Below, in pieces: positions 26,353-34,904 of a stretch of DNA of 64,000 nucleotides (position 1 is the first letter of the stretch; each line of letters opens with the position of its first letter). The stretch comes from Polyangiaceae bacterium (lineage in GTDB: Bacteria; Myxococcota_A; Polyangia; Polyangiales; Polyangiaceae), in the NCBI GenBank assembly GCA_020633235.1, contig JACKEA010000004.1:248001-312000 (forward strand), in the 5' to 3' direction. The notes beneath the pieces were generated by a model that saw nothing but the letters and a program-made list of their open reading frames with translations, had not been told where the DNA came from and did no database searches. Both the position numbers and the translations under genes were made by a program.

Positions 26353-27489
26353 GTGATCCCGTGCCAGCGTCACCTGTTCGAGATCCCCGATGACGTCGCG
26401 TATCTGAACTGCGGCTACATGGCGCCGCTGATGCGGAGCGTGACGGAGGCGGGGATCGCCGGAGTGACACAGAAGGCGCGTCCCTGGACGATCACGTCGC
26501 GGGACTTCTTCGATTCGTCGGAGCAGGCGCGGGCCCTGTTCGCACGGCTCGTGAGCGCGCAGCCCGGCGACGTCGCGCTGATCCCCGCCGCCAGCTACGG
26601 CGTTTCCGTGGCTGCGCGGAACGTGCGCTTTGCCAAGGGTCAGCGCGTGGTGCTGCTCGCCGACCAGTTCCCGTCCCACGTCTACTCCTGGCGCGACCTG
26701 GTGGCGCGCCGCGGAGGCGAGATCGTCACGGTGGAGCGGCCCGAGGCGGGCGACCTCACCGCTGCGGTGCTGGCGGCCATCGACGAGCGCGCCGCCGTCG
26801 TAGCCTTGCCGCACTGCCGCTGGACGGACGGTGCCTTGGTGGATCTCGAGCGCGTCGGCGCGCGCTGCCGCGCGGTAGGCGCCGCGCTGGTGGTGGACGC
26901 GACGCAATCGCTCGGCGCGCTACCCTTCGACGTCCGCAAGGTGCAGCCGGACTTCCTGATCGGCGCCGCCTACAAGTGGCTGCTCGGTCCGTACTCCATC
27001 GGCTTCTTGTACGCGGCGCCGACATGGCACGAGGGCGAGCCGCTGGAGCACGGTTGGATTACCCGGGCTGGGTCCGAGAACTTCGCGGGTCTCACGCGCT
27101 ATCGTGACGACTTCCAGCCCGGTGCGCGTCGCTTCGACGTGGGCGAGCGCTCGAACTTCGCGCTCGTGCCGATGGCCAGCGCGGCGCTCCGCCAGATCCT
27201 CGACTGGGGCGTGGAGGCGATCGCCGAGACGCTGACGCGCCGTACCGGCGAGATCGCGCAACGTGCCGCTGCGCTCGGCCTTTCCGCGCTGCCACTTGGC
27301 GAGCGCGCCGGGCACTACCTGGGGCTCCAGTTTGCGGACGGCGTTCCCGCGGGATTGCCCGACGCGTTGGCCCGCGAGCACGTGTACGTGAGCGTGCGTG
27401 GCAGCTCCGTGCGCGTCACGCCGCACCTGTACAACAGTGACGCGGACGTGGAGCGACTGTTCGAAGCGCTGTCCCGTGTGCTCGGGTGA
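26353..27489 (+). CDS. Class-V PLP aminotransferase / cysteine-desulfurase-like protein
   Basis: The 378-residue fold-type I PLP enzyme has the aspartate that contacts the pyridine ring in VVDATQSLGALP and the Schiff-base lysine in AAYKWLLGPYSIGF. N-terminal YLNCGYMAPL and ALIPAASYGVSVAARN fit the family. The substrate cannot be told: members include cysteine desulfurases, isopenicillin-N epimerases and kynureninase-like enzymes; the active-site Cys loop of IscS is not evident. It starts at GTG 26353. It is a single gene bracketed by inverted copies of the dispersed repeat. Confidence 0.88.
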   Translation: MIPCQRHLFEIPDDVAYLNCGYMAPLMRSVTEAGIAGVTQKARPWTITSRDFFDSSEQARALFARLVSAQPGDVALIPAASYGVSVAARNVRFAKGQRVVLLADQFPSHVYSWRDLVARRGGEIVTVERPEAGDLTAAVLAAIDERAAVVALPHCRWTDGALVDLERVGARCRAVGAALVVDATQSLGALPFDVRKVQPDFLIGAAYKWLLGPYSIGFLYAAPTWHEGEPLEHGWITRAGSENFAGLTRYRDDFQPGARRFDVGERSNFALVPMASAALRQILDWGVEAIAETLTRRTGEIAQRAAALGLSALPLGERAGHYLGLQFADGVPAGLPDALAREHVYVSVRGSSVRVTPHLYNSDADVERLFEALSRVLG

Positions 27490-27526
27490 GCCGGAGCGCG
27501 CCGCCGCGCGCGCGCCGTGCGCGCCG

Positions 27527-27549
27527 GGCATCGCGCCGCACCAACAAAA
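27527..27549 (-). repeat. Dispersed repeat, right arm (copy D)
   Basis: On the minus strand it reads TTTTGTTGGTGCGGCGCGAT, the same arm as copy C but inverted. It lies 38 bp after the aminotransferase stop. Confidence 0.6.
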
Positions 27550-27578
27550 CCCGAATCAGGGCTTCTTGTGGGGCCATC

Positions 27579-27730
27579 GGAAAACCGCCAAGACGCCAAG
27601 TTCGCCAAGACCAGAGAGATGGGCTCGTGAACGTGGGTGCGATTCCGTGCGACACTGCGATGTCGCGAAGAGTCTGCCCGCGCGAGGCGAGGGATCTTGG
27701 TCTCGCTTGGCGAGTTGGCCGGTGGTCTCT
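27579..27730. repeat. CGCCAAG-type heptad repeat with inverted partner
   Basis: 27579-27614 carries three spaced CGCCAAG words (ACCGCCAAGACGCCAAG and TTCGCCAAGACC). 27695-27730 holds similar words in the opposite direction (CTTGGTCTCGCTTGGCGAG). The whole 250-bp gap between the aminotransferase and the ABC1-type gene has no credible ORF. The element could fold back on itself; its function is unknown. Confidence 0.5.
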
Positions 27731-27738
27731 TCTCCAGC

Positions 27739-29439
27739 TCAGGTCTTCTTGCGCCAGGCGCGGGAGGCGTCGAGCAGGAGGTGGCCGACCACGATCATGA
27801 CCGCCAAGCCGAGCATGATGCCGCCCACGATGTCGTGGTGCGTGCTGATGAGCCAGGCGCTGCTGAGTACCAGGGAGCTCGAGACCAGCGCGGTGTACAG
27901 CCGGCGGCCGAGACGATCCGCGGCGCGGGTGACGCCGGGATCCATGGCCTGCACCTTGAGCCGGCCGAGGCGCAGGTCATCCAGCACCTCGCCCAGCTGT
28001 TCCGGCATGTTGTAGGTGGTGTTGCTGAGGCGCTCGATGCGGCGGAGCAGCTCGTTGCCCAGGCGCTCCGGGGAGTAGCGCTTCTTCAGGATGTCGAGGA
28101 ACAGCGGCTTGGCCTCTTCGAACACGTCGAGATCGGGGTCGAGCTCCTTGCCCACGCCCTCGACCGTCATCAAGGCCTTGCCCACCAGCAAGAAGTCCGT
28201 CGGGATCTCCAGACCGTACTTGGTGGCGCCCTGCACCAGATCCCGGATCAGCGCGCTCATCTCGATGTCCTTGAGCTGCTTGCCGAGATACTTCTCGCTG
28301 AGCAGCGCGACCTCCGCCCGGAACGCGTTGCGGTCGATCTTCTTGGTGGGCGTGCCGATGGAGTACATCGCGTCGGCGATACCCTCGTAGTCGCGGCGTA
28401 CGGCGCTCACCATCACGTCCACCGTGAGGTCGCGCATGCGTGGGGACAGGCGACCGACCATGCCCAGATCGATCATCGCGAGGGTGGGGTTCTCCGGGCT
28501 GCCCAGCACCAACACGTTGCCCGGGTGCGGGTCCGCGTGGAAGAAGCCGTCCTCGTAGATCTGCTTCACGATCACGTCGAGGGCGATGCGCGTGAGCTTC
28601 TTGCCGGAGTGGCCCGCGGCGACGGCGTCGTACACCTTCTTGCCCGGCAAGAACTCCAGCGTGAGGACGTGCTTGCTGGACGCCTCGCGGTAGACGATGG
28701 GGAACTTGACGTTCTTGAACGTCTCGAAGTTCTGCGCGAACCGCCGCGCGTTCTCGGCTTCCGTGGCGAAGTCGAGCTCCGCGGTGATGGCGTGATCGAA
28801 CTGCTGCACCAGGCCCACGGGGGAGTAGATGCGGCTCTCCGGAATGGCACGTTCCACCAGCGCAGCGAAGGTGTGCAGCAGATCCAGATCGCTGGCGATG
28901 GTCTGGGCGATGCCAGGGCGCTGCACCTTGACCACGACGTCCACGGGGCCGTCTTCGGTGTCGAGCTTGGCGCGGTGGACCTGGGCGATGCTGGCGGCCG
29001 CCAGCGGCTCCGGCTCCACGCTGGCGAAGACCTCGCTCACCGGCGCCCCCAGGCTGCGCTCGATCTGCGCCACGATCTGGTCGAAAGGCACCGGGGGCAC
29101 GGAGTCTTGTAGCTTCTTGAGCTCCAGGATCAGATCCGGGGGTAGTAGGTCGGCGCGGGTGGAGGCGATCTGCCCGAGCTTCACGAAGGACGGGCCGAGG
29201 TCTTCGAGCACGCGGCGCGCGCGCACGGCGAGGGACATCTCCTTCGCTTCACGCGCGCCCTGCTCTTCGTCCTCCGCCGTGGGTTCGCGGCTGGAGGGCG
29301 GCGGTTCGCTGTCCTTCGGCTTCTTGCTGCGTCCGATGCCCAGGCGGCCGACGATCTCGCCGAAGCCGTGCACCACGAGCACGCGGGAGATGTCGCGCAG
29401 GCGGCCGATGTCTCGCGCCGCGTGAACGATGGACACCAT
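27739..29439 (-). CDS. ABC1/AarF/UbiB-family atypical kinase
   Basis: The 566-residue protein has the family motifs: KxGQ (PSFVKLGQIASTR), the Ala-rich loop LAAASIAQVH replacing the Gly loop, the ExD-like DFATEAEN, HADPHPGN and the metal site DLGMVG. Two C-terminal hydrophobic helices (about 500-520 and 525-545) likely anchor it in the membrane. Relatives support ubiquinone synthesis through an ATPase activity or control isoprenoid lipids. No ubi genes are nearby. The downstream partner is unknown; the TerB-like gene lies 10 bp upstream in the same orientation. Confidence 0.9.
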   Translation of the reverse strand: MVSIVHAARDIGRLRDISRVLVVHGFGEIVGRLGIGRSKKPKDSEPPPSSREPTAEDEEQGAREAKEMSLAVRARRVLEDLGPSFVKLGQIASTRADLLPPDLILELKKLQDSVPPVPFDQIVAQIERSLGAPVSEVFASVEPEPLAAASIAQVHRAKLDTEDGPVDVVVKVQRPGIAQTIASDLDLLHTFAALVERAIPESRIYSPVGLVQQFDHAITAELDFATEAENARRFAQNFETFKNVKFPIVYREASSKHVLTLEFLPGKKVYDAVAAGHSGKKLTRIALDVIVKQIYEDGFFHADPHPGNVLVLGSPENPTLAMIDLGMVGRLSPRMRDLTVDVMVSAVRRDYEGIADAMYSIGTPTKKIDRNAFRAEVALLSEKYLGKQLKDIEMSALIRDLVQGATKYGLEIPTDFLLVGKALMTVEGVGKELDPDLDVFEEAKPLFLDILKKRYSPERLGNELLRRIERLSNTTYNMPEQLGEVLDDLRLGRLKVQAMDPGVTRAADRLGRRLYTALVSSSLVLSSAWLISTHHDIVGGIMLGLAVMIVVGHLLLDASRAWRKKT

Positions 29440-29448
29440 GGACGGTGC

Positions 29449-29889
29449 CTACTCGTTACCGATCTGGCTGAGCCCTGCAGAGAGGCGCGAACGGAGCTTG
29501 AGGAGATCGAGCTCAGTGCCGGCCTGGCGCGCGGCGTGAGCCACGTTCTGGGCGCGATCCCGCGCGACCTGGCTGAGGCCCAGGCGGTCGCCGAGCAGGG
29601 CCAAGGTGGCTTGTTCTTCGGGACCGATGGCGCCGTCCACGCTCGCCACCAGGGTGCCCACGGCGTAGGTGAACAGCCGCGTGAGGCGGCTCATGCGCAG
29701 GGTTTCCACCAGCTCCAGCCCCATGCGCTGGGCGATGGCACCTTCCACCGCCGACAGATCCTCGGCCGAGAGCCCGAGTTGCTTGGCGGCGTCTCGGATG
29801 CTGGCGGCTTCGGCGGGGTCCATCTTGCCGTCCGCCCAGCCGACGGCACACAGGGCCAAGACCGTGTCACGACCGATGTCGACGCTCAT
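29449..29889 (-). CDS. TerB-like domain protein
   Basis: A 146-residue helical protein whose VGWADGKMDPAEAASIRDAAKQLGL resembles the acidic, metal-binding motif of the TerB/DjlA N-terminal family, repeated as SVDGAIGPEEQATLALLGDRLGL. The fold is associated with tellurite resistance and membrane-linked stress complexes; a specific role is not evident. It is transcribed just before the ABC1-type kinase gene (10-bp gap), which suggests joint expression. Confidence 0.75.
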   Translation of the reverse strand: MSVDIGRDTVLALCAVGWADGKMDPAEAASIRDAAKQLGLSAEDLSAVEGAIAQRMGLELVETLRMSRLTRLFTYAVGTLVASVDGAIGPEEQATLALLGDRLGLSQVARDRAQNVAHAARQAGTELDLLKLRSRLSAGLSQIGNE

Positions 29890-29916
29890 GGCGGCGAATC
29901 ATAGCGCGCTCGGCGG

Positions 29917-31161
29917 TCAGCGGACGCGAATCACGGTGCCGGGCTCGTATTCCGTCGGCAGCGCGGCGGTCCAGCCGGCCGGAACCCGCGGGCTGGTCCA
30001 GTGAAACAGCCGCTCGGCATCCAGCGGCGCCAAGTTGACGCAGCCGTGACTCTTCACGTGTCCGAAGGAGCGGTGCCAAAACGTCCCGTGCAGGCCGTAG
30101 CCCTTCTTGAAGTACATCACCCAGGGCACGTCCTCGATGGCGTAGTAGCGGCTCGCTTCCTGGTCCTGCAGGTTGGTCATATCGCTGGAACGGAGCTTCA
30201 CCCAGATGCGGTGGGTGCCCTTGGGGGTGGCCTGTATGCTCTTGCCCTTGCCGCGGCCGGTGGAGACCAGCGTCCCGAACACGGGGCGGTCCCCCTCGTA
30301 GGCGACGAGCACTTGGTTGTCGATCTCGACGTCGATCCACCGTTCGTGCTCGCCGACCTCCGGCGGACGGGTGGTGGGTGTCGGGGCACGGACTTCGTGG
30401 TCGTTCACCCAGCGACCTTCTCCGATGCGAAACCAGCGATGCTTGGCGCGCTCTTTGGTCTCCAGGATGCGGAGCGCCTCGAACTCTGCGTGCACCTCGT
30501 CGCTGCGACGACCTCCCGGCTTTTCGTACACGCGGGCGCTTTTTTCGTACACCCAGCCGACGTTCACGTCTCCGTCGAGATCCTCGCCGTGAAACGCGAA
30601 GCGCCGCGCGGGGTTGAGGTCCCGCATGGGTAGCCACAGGCCGTGGGTGGTGAGGCCGTAGCTCTCGTTCCCTTTGCGGGCGACCTCCACGACGGCCACG
30701 GCAAAGCCGGGCTGCAGCTCCGCGTCCGGAGCGATGTCCTCCGCCGTGCGCAGGTTGACGTAGCCGAGCGATCCGTTCTGACCGACGAAGTGATAGCGGT
30801 AGGGCAGGCCGTCGCCGAAGCTTTCGCGCGCGGCGTTTGCCGACAAGGCGGGTACGAAGGACAAGCGCACCCCCGTCTCGCACACCCACGCGAGCGGCCC
30901 CACGGACAGCCAGCGCCCCGGGCAGCCGGGCCCGCGGGTAGCGCCGTACAGTGGCAAGTGCGCGTGCTCCGCCGCGGAGCCGCGCCGCGCCGCCTGGCCC
31001 CGAGGGCGTACCAGGAGCGGCTCGTCGGCCCGCACGATCTCCACGCTCTGCACCCCCGACGGCAGCGGCACGTCCCCGGGATCGACCCACGGCAGGGTGT
31101 CCGCCCGCGCGATCTGCGCAGCGAACAGCGCGAGGGCGAAGGTGACGACGGCGCGACGCAT
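29917..31161 (-). CDS. L,D-transpeptidase (YkuD domain), secreted
   Basis: Forms 3-3 peptidoglycan cross-links or attaches proteins to the wall. The 414-residue protein starts MRRAVVTFALALFAAQIARA (signal peptide). The YkuD domain is at about residues 270-390, with HGTFWHRSFGHVKSHGCVNL containing the catalytic Cys. The frame is open to 31212, but 31161 places the signal peptide at the N-terminus. About 200 residues before the catalytic domain are of unknown fold and may contain SH3-like wall-binding modules. Confidence 0.92.
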   Translation of the reverse strand: MRRAVVTFALALFAAQIARADTLPWVDPGDVPLPSGVQSVEIVRADEPLLVRPRGQAARRGSAAEHAHLPLYGATRGPGCPGRWLSVGPLAWVCETGVRLSFVPALSANAARESFGDGLPYRYHFVGQNGSLGYVNLRTAEDIAPDAELQPGFAVAVVEVARKGNESYGLTTHGLWLPMRDLNPARRFAFHGEDLDGDVNVGWVYEKSARVYEKPGGRRSDEVHAEFEALRILETKERAKHRWFRIGEGRWVNDHEVRAPTPTTRPPEVGEHERWIDVEIDNQVLVAYEGDRPVFGTLVSTGRGKGKSIQATPKGTHRIWVKLRSSDMTNLQDQEASRYYAIEDVPWVMYFKKGYGLHGTFWHRSFGHVKSHGCVNLAPLDAERLFHWTSPRVPAGWTAALPTEYEPGTVIRVR

Positions 31162-31238
31162 GGCCAAAGTGTAAGCCACCACCCAGAACCCGGCAGCCTT
31201 TCGACCAGTCACAGGGCTGGGGCCGAGGCGCCCGAGGA

Positions 31239-32204
31239 TCAGATCACGCTCGCGCGCTCCTCATGTTTCCGCGGCGAACCAACATCCAAACGACACGCGT
31301 CGAGGAGCTCTTCGAACGCCGTGAGGCTCACTCCGTGACGACGGCCCATGGCCAAGATCTCGCGGCCCATTGCCTCGTTCTGCTCGACGAGCTTGTCGCC
31401 GTAGTGGCGCTCGGCGAAGCGCACGGCGCGAGGCGCCAAACGACGGACCAGCTCGAGGGCGAAGGTCAAGCGCGCGGGGGTGACGAAACGAGCGGCGAGC
31501 GCAGCCGCGGGCTCCACGGGACCCACGCGGCGGCCGAGCGCCAGGGTTTCGCGGCAGGCGCGGGCGGCGAGCTCCTTCAAGTCCGAGTGGCGCGCGAGGG
31601 CAGCGGCGCTGCCAGCCGCCGCGAGCGCCAGCGTCAGCGGGAAGAAGGCGACGGTCGTGGCGGGATTCCTGCGTCGAACGTCTTCCGAAAGTCGCGCGGC
31701 GAGGCCCGAGCGCAGTAGCGCGTGGGTGAGGGCGTCGAGCACGAGGGCGTGCTCGGGTCGTTGCTCGACCAGGGTGGGCAACAGGCGGAAGGCGACGTAG
31801 CGCACGACGCCTGATTCCAGCAGACCGGCGACGGCGGGCATGGCCACCACGGTGCGCCCTCCGACGAGGCGCTCCAGCCGCTCGAGACTCTCGTCCAGTA
31901 GCGGCGTGAGGGAGATCACGGGCACTGGCGGCGAGCTCTGCAGCACCTGGGCGAGCGCCTCGTCGATCTGCTCGGCGCGTACGGCCAAGACGATCGCGGA
32001 GGCGTCTACCGGGACGCTGGTGACGAGCTCCGGCTCGGGAAGCTCCCGATAGCGGCGATCGCCATTGAGCCGGAGCAGAGCGAACGGTTCGGTCCGCCCC
32101 AAGCGGGACGGTCGCACCACGAAGCTCACGCGCTCGCCGGCGGTCGCGAGATGAACTCCGAAGAGTCTCCCTAGCGCCCCCGCACCAACGACCGCGACGT
32201 GCAC
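31239..32204 (-). CDS. Ketopantoate reductase-like (PanE/ApbA) NAD(P)-binding protein
   Basis: The 321-residue protein begins VHVAVVGAGALGRLFG, the Rossmann Gly motif of PanE. GTG 32204 starts 1 bp past the FHA gene stop. The C-terminal helical domain is present, but where PanE has a Lys-containing WxK motif and the Asn that position pantoate, this protein reads RNPATTVAFFPLTLALAAAG. The catalytic Lys and Asn are not visible, so pantothenate synthesis is doubtful. Its last codons (about DVGSPRKH) are supplied by the dispersed repeat. Confidence 0.75.
   Translation of the reverse strand: MHVAVVGAGALGRLFGVHLATAGERVSFVVRPSRLGRTEPFALLRLNGDRRYRELPEPELVTSVPVDASAIVLAVRAEQIDEALAQVLQSSPPVPVISLTPLLDESLERLERLVGGRTVVAMPAVAGLLESGVVRYVAFRLLPTLVEQRPEHALVLDALTHALLRSGLAARLSEDVRRRNPATTVAFFPLTLALAAAGSAAALARHSDLKELAARACRETLALGRRVGPVEPAAALAARFVTPARLTFALELVRRLAPRAVRFAERHYGDKLVEQNEAMGREILAMGRRHGVSLTAFEELLDACRLDVGSPRKHEERASVI
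31265..31284 (-). repeat. Dispersed repeat, arm within the PanE-like 3' end (copy E)
   Basis: GTTTCCGCGGCGAACCAACA is identical to the right arm of copy A. It lies inside the last 16 codons of the PanE-like gene and supplies codons for the C-terminus. Confidence 0.75.
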
Positions 32205-32205
32205 G

Positions 32206-33081
32206 TCACTGGAACGCGAAGCGCAGCTCGTGATCGCAGACGCGGAAGACGTCACCCTCGTTGATCACTTTTCGCTGCACGCGCTGGCCGTTGTACTCGA
32301 CGCCGTTCGTCGAGCCCATGTCCACGATGTAATATTGGCCGTTCAAGAACTCGATCATCGCGTGCTGGCGCGACACGTTCGGATCCTTGATGGTGAGATC
32401 GCTCGATTGCTTGCCACGGCCGATGATGAAGCGGTCCTTGGTGACCGGGAATCGCTCGCCCGCGTAGTAGATGCACAGGGTGGTCCCGCCGTACTGCGGC
32501 ATGCCGCCCGCCGGAGGAGGTGGCGGAGGCGGCGCCGAGCGAGGCATGGGCGGCGGAGGGGGCCCGCGGTGTCCGCCAGGAGGAGGCGGAGGCGGGACGC
32601 TGCGCGCCGGGGGACCCGGGGGGGGCGGTGGCGCGGGTGGTGCCGGCGGCGCGGGGGGCCGCGGTCGAGAACTGGTGACGGGCGGCATGGGCGGCGCCGA
32701 GGGGCCGGGCATGGGCGGAGGCGGCGGCCCATGGTGCGATGGGAAGCCCACCCGACCTCCGCCGGGTGGCGGCGGCGGGGGCGGTGCTGCCGAGCGGCTG
32801 GGCGCCGGGGGAGGCGGCGTGGGCGCCGTGGAAGGCCCAGGTGGAGGCGGCGGGGGCGGCGGCGGAGGCGCACCGGCGGTGGCCGCGGGAAGCGGGGGAA
32901 TACCGCCCGCTGAGGGATGCGCCGTGCTGCTGTAGCCCCGCTGGCGAGCGTACTGCTTCATGGCGTCGTTGATCAGATAGTCCACGGAGCACTCGAGCTC
33001 CCGCGCCATCTGTTCGAACTTCTGCCACAGCGACTCGCGGCACTGGAAGTTGCGGGGAACCTTCTTGTTCGGGTCGGTCAT
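32206..33081 (-). CDS. RHH-like, proline-rich, FHA-domain protein
   Basis: The 291-residue protein has three parts. Residues about 8-50 (PRNFQCRESLWQKFEQMARE and a following helix) look like a ribbon-helix-helix DNA-binding or dimerisation unit. Residues about 55-195 are a long Pro/Gly/Ala linker with many PPPPPP runs. Residues about 198-290 form an FHA domain with FIIGRGKQSSDLTIKD, VSRQHA and GSTNGV, the phosphothreonine-binding residues. It may link Ser/Thr kinase signalling to a DNA or protein partner. The PanE-like gene follows by 1 bp. Confidence 0.88.
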   Translation of the reverse strand: MTDPNKKVPRNFQCRESLWQKFEQMARELECSVDYLINDAMKQYARQRGYSSTAHPSAGGIPPLPAATAGAPPPPPPPPPPGPSTAPTPPPPAPSRSAAPPPPPPPGGGRVGFPSHHGPPPPPMPGPSAPPMPPVTSSRPRPPAPPAPPAPPPPPGPPARSVPPPPPPGGHRGPPPPPMPRSAPPPPPPPAGGMPQYGGTTLCIYYAGERFPVTKDRFIIGRGKQSSDLTIKDPNVSRQHAMIEFLNGQYYIVDMGSTNGVEYNGQRVQRKVINEGDVFRVCDHELRFAFQ

Positions 33082-33097
33082 TTCGAATCTGTGCCGG

Positions 33098-34699
33098 TCA
33101 CTTCTTCTTTTCGGAGGAGCGCTTTTCCATGGCCGGCTTGATGCAGTAGCTCACGAAGTCGCCCACGGTGGAGACGTCTTTGACTTCCTGGCTCTTGCCC
33201 TCACCCACGGCGCATCGCCACTCGCAGTCCTGAGCGTCTTCCCGACACTCCGGCACGCGCGAGCGGTCGTCGGCGTATTTTTCGACCTTGGAGAGCTGAT
33301 CTTTGGTGCCCTTCTCGTAGTAGTAGCCCAGGGCAGAGAGGCGCGCGGGGACCGGGTAGTTGCGCGTCGCGTACTTGTCGGCAATCTCTTCGGGCTTCTC
33401 TTTGCCCTTGAGATCCGCGAGCAACGCGCCGTAGCGGAGAGGCTCCGTGATGGCCATGTCGCGGACGCTGCCGATCTTGCGCATGAACTCGTTGATGTTG
33501 CTGGTGTCGCTCATCTTCAGGACGAGCTCCGCAGCCACCCAACGGATCTTCCAGTTCTCGTTGCTGAACAAGCCGAACAGGTCGTCGACGACGAGCTTGC
33601 GCGGCAGCTCACCAACGCGGCGCAGAGCGACGTCTCGGATCGAATCCGGCGTGTCGGAGGCGCTGGCGATCGCGAGCACCGCCTTCACGTGGGCCGGATT
33701 GTTCTTGTCCATGTTGCCTTCGAGAGCGGCAAGCGCGGCGGCGCGGCGCTTCTCGGGCTTGGCCTTGTCTTGGGCATAGCCCAAGAGGTAGTCGACGACG
33801 GGAGCTCCCCCGACCTTCTTCATCGAGGAGAACACCCGAAGCAGCTCTTCTTCCTGGTAGGCCTCGAGCTGCAGCTTGAACTGTTCCGGCGTGGGGTTGA
33901 GCTTGGAGGCCTTGTTGGCCGCCTCCACCCCGGGGGCCTTCTGCTTGACCCAGTGCTCGGAATCGACCTCTTGGGCCACCTTGACCAGGTTTTGGCTGGC
34001 CTCGAGCTTCGCCTTGGCGTCACCCAGCTCCGCGATCAGATCGGACATCTTGTCGATCTTCTTCGCGTTCGCGTCGATCTGCGCCGGCAGCTGCGCCACG
34101 CCCTGGGCGCCGAGCTCCCGCAGCACCTGCTCCATGCCGTACAGCTGGGAGGACTCGTCCATGCGCACGGCGAAGTCCGTCATGCACCAATCCGTGAGCG
34201 CGGCGCGCAGACGCTTTCGGTTCTCTTCCGATTGCACCAGCGAGCCATCCGAGTGCGTCAACAGCGCGAACGCTGCGTCCTTGTAGGGAAAGGACGGATC
34301 CGGCGGAGTAGGCTGACCCGCCTGCGCCTTGGGCGGCGGTCGCTTCATCTCCTCTTCGAGGAGCGGGACCATGGCGTCGACGATCTTCTCCCGCTCCGCT
34401 GGTTGCAGCGCCTCGAGCGCGCCCACCAGTCCAATCTGGTCGTCGGTGCCCAGAATCCCCACGCGACGTCCGCCGCGCGGCTTCATCTTCACCAACGCCA
34501 TCGCGGCTTCCACCCGAAGCTCCAGTGGGTACTTGTCGTGCGTGAGCACGGCCACGAGCTTCTTCGGACCTTGCGTGGTGTTGGTCCATCGTTCGATGTC
34601 GTCGCCATCGGTGCGGCAGCCCGAAGTGGACAGGGCCGAAATCACCAAAGCCGAACCGACCAGCGCGGCTCCCAGCGTCCGCCGGGCCCCGGTTAGCAT
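33098..34699 (-). CDS. HEAT-repeat-like lipoprotein
   Basis: The 533-residue protein starts at ATG 34699 after GGAGGG and has a signal peptide ending STSGC, a fair lipobox. The rest is mostly helical with repeated units resembling HEAT repeats (ELRVEAAMALVKMKPRG, KIRWVAAELVLKMSDT). A C-terminal segment with four Cys may form disulfides. The frame extends upstream to 35095 over the ftsK start, which is not credible. It lies 16 bp before the FHA gene, so the two are probably co-transcribed. Confidence 0.75.
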   Translation of the reverse strand: MLTGARRTLGAALVGSALVISALSTSGCRTDGDDIERWTNTTQGPKKLVAVLTHDKYPLELRVEAAMALVKMKPRGGRRVGILGTDDQIGLVGALEALQPAEREKIVDAMVPLLEEEMKRPPPKAQAGQPTPPDPSFPYKDAAFALLTHSDGSLVQSEENRKRLRAALTDWCMTDFAVRMDESSQLYGMEQVLRELGAQGVAQLPAQIDANAKKIDKMSDLIAELGDAKAKLEASQNLVKVAQEVDSEHWVKQKAPGVEAANKASKLNPTPEQFKLQLEAYQEEELLRVFSSMKKVGGAPVVDYLLGYAQDKAKPEKRRAAALAALEGNMDKNNPAHVKAVLAIASASDTPDSIRDVALRRVGELPRKLVVDDLFGLFSNENWKIRWVAAELVLKMSDTSNINEFMRKIGSVRDMAITEPLRYGALLADLKGKEKPEEIADKYATRNYPVPARLSALGYYYEKGTKDQLSKVEKYADDRSRVPECREDAQDCEWRCAVGEGKSQEVKDVSTVGDFVSYCIKPAMEKRSSEKKK

Positions 34700-34904
34700 C
34701 GAGAATCCCTCCGATCTCAGGTGTCGTGACATGCCGTGAGCCCGCCTATTTCGCCCAAACGAGGTCAGCGAGCATACAGCCCAGGTCGAGCCAGACTCAA
34801 GCGAACGCCACCCCATGGCTCCGCAGCGGCAAAAATTGGGACATTTCCAATAATTGCGGGATTTTTGCCGAACCTTGGGGCATGATGTAGGTACAGGTAG
34901 GTAA

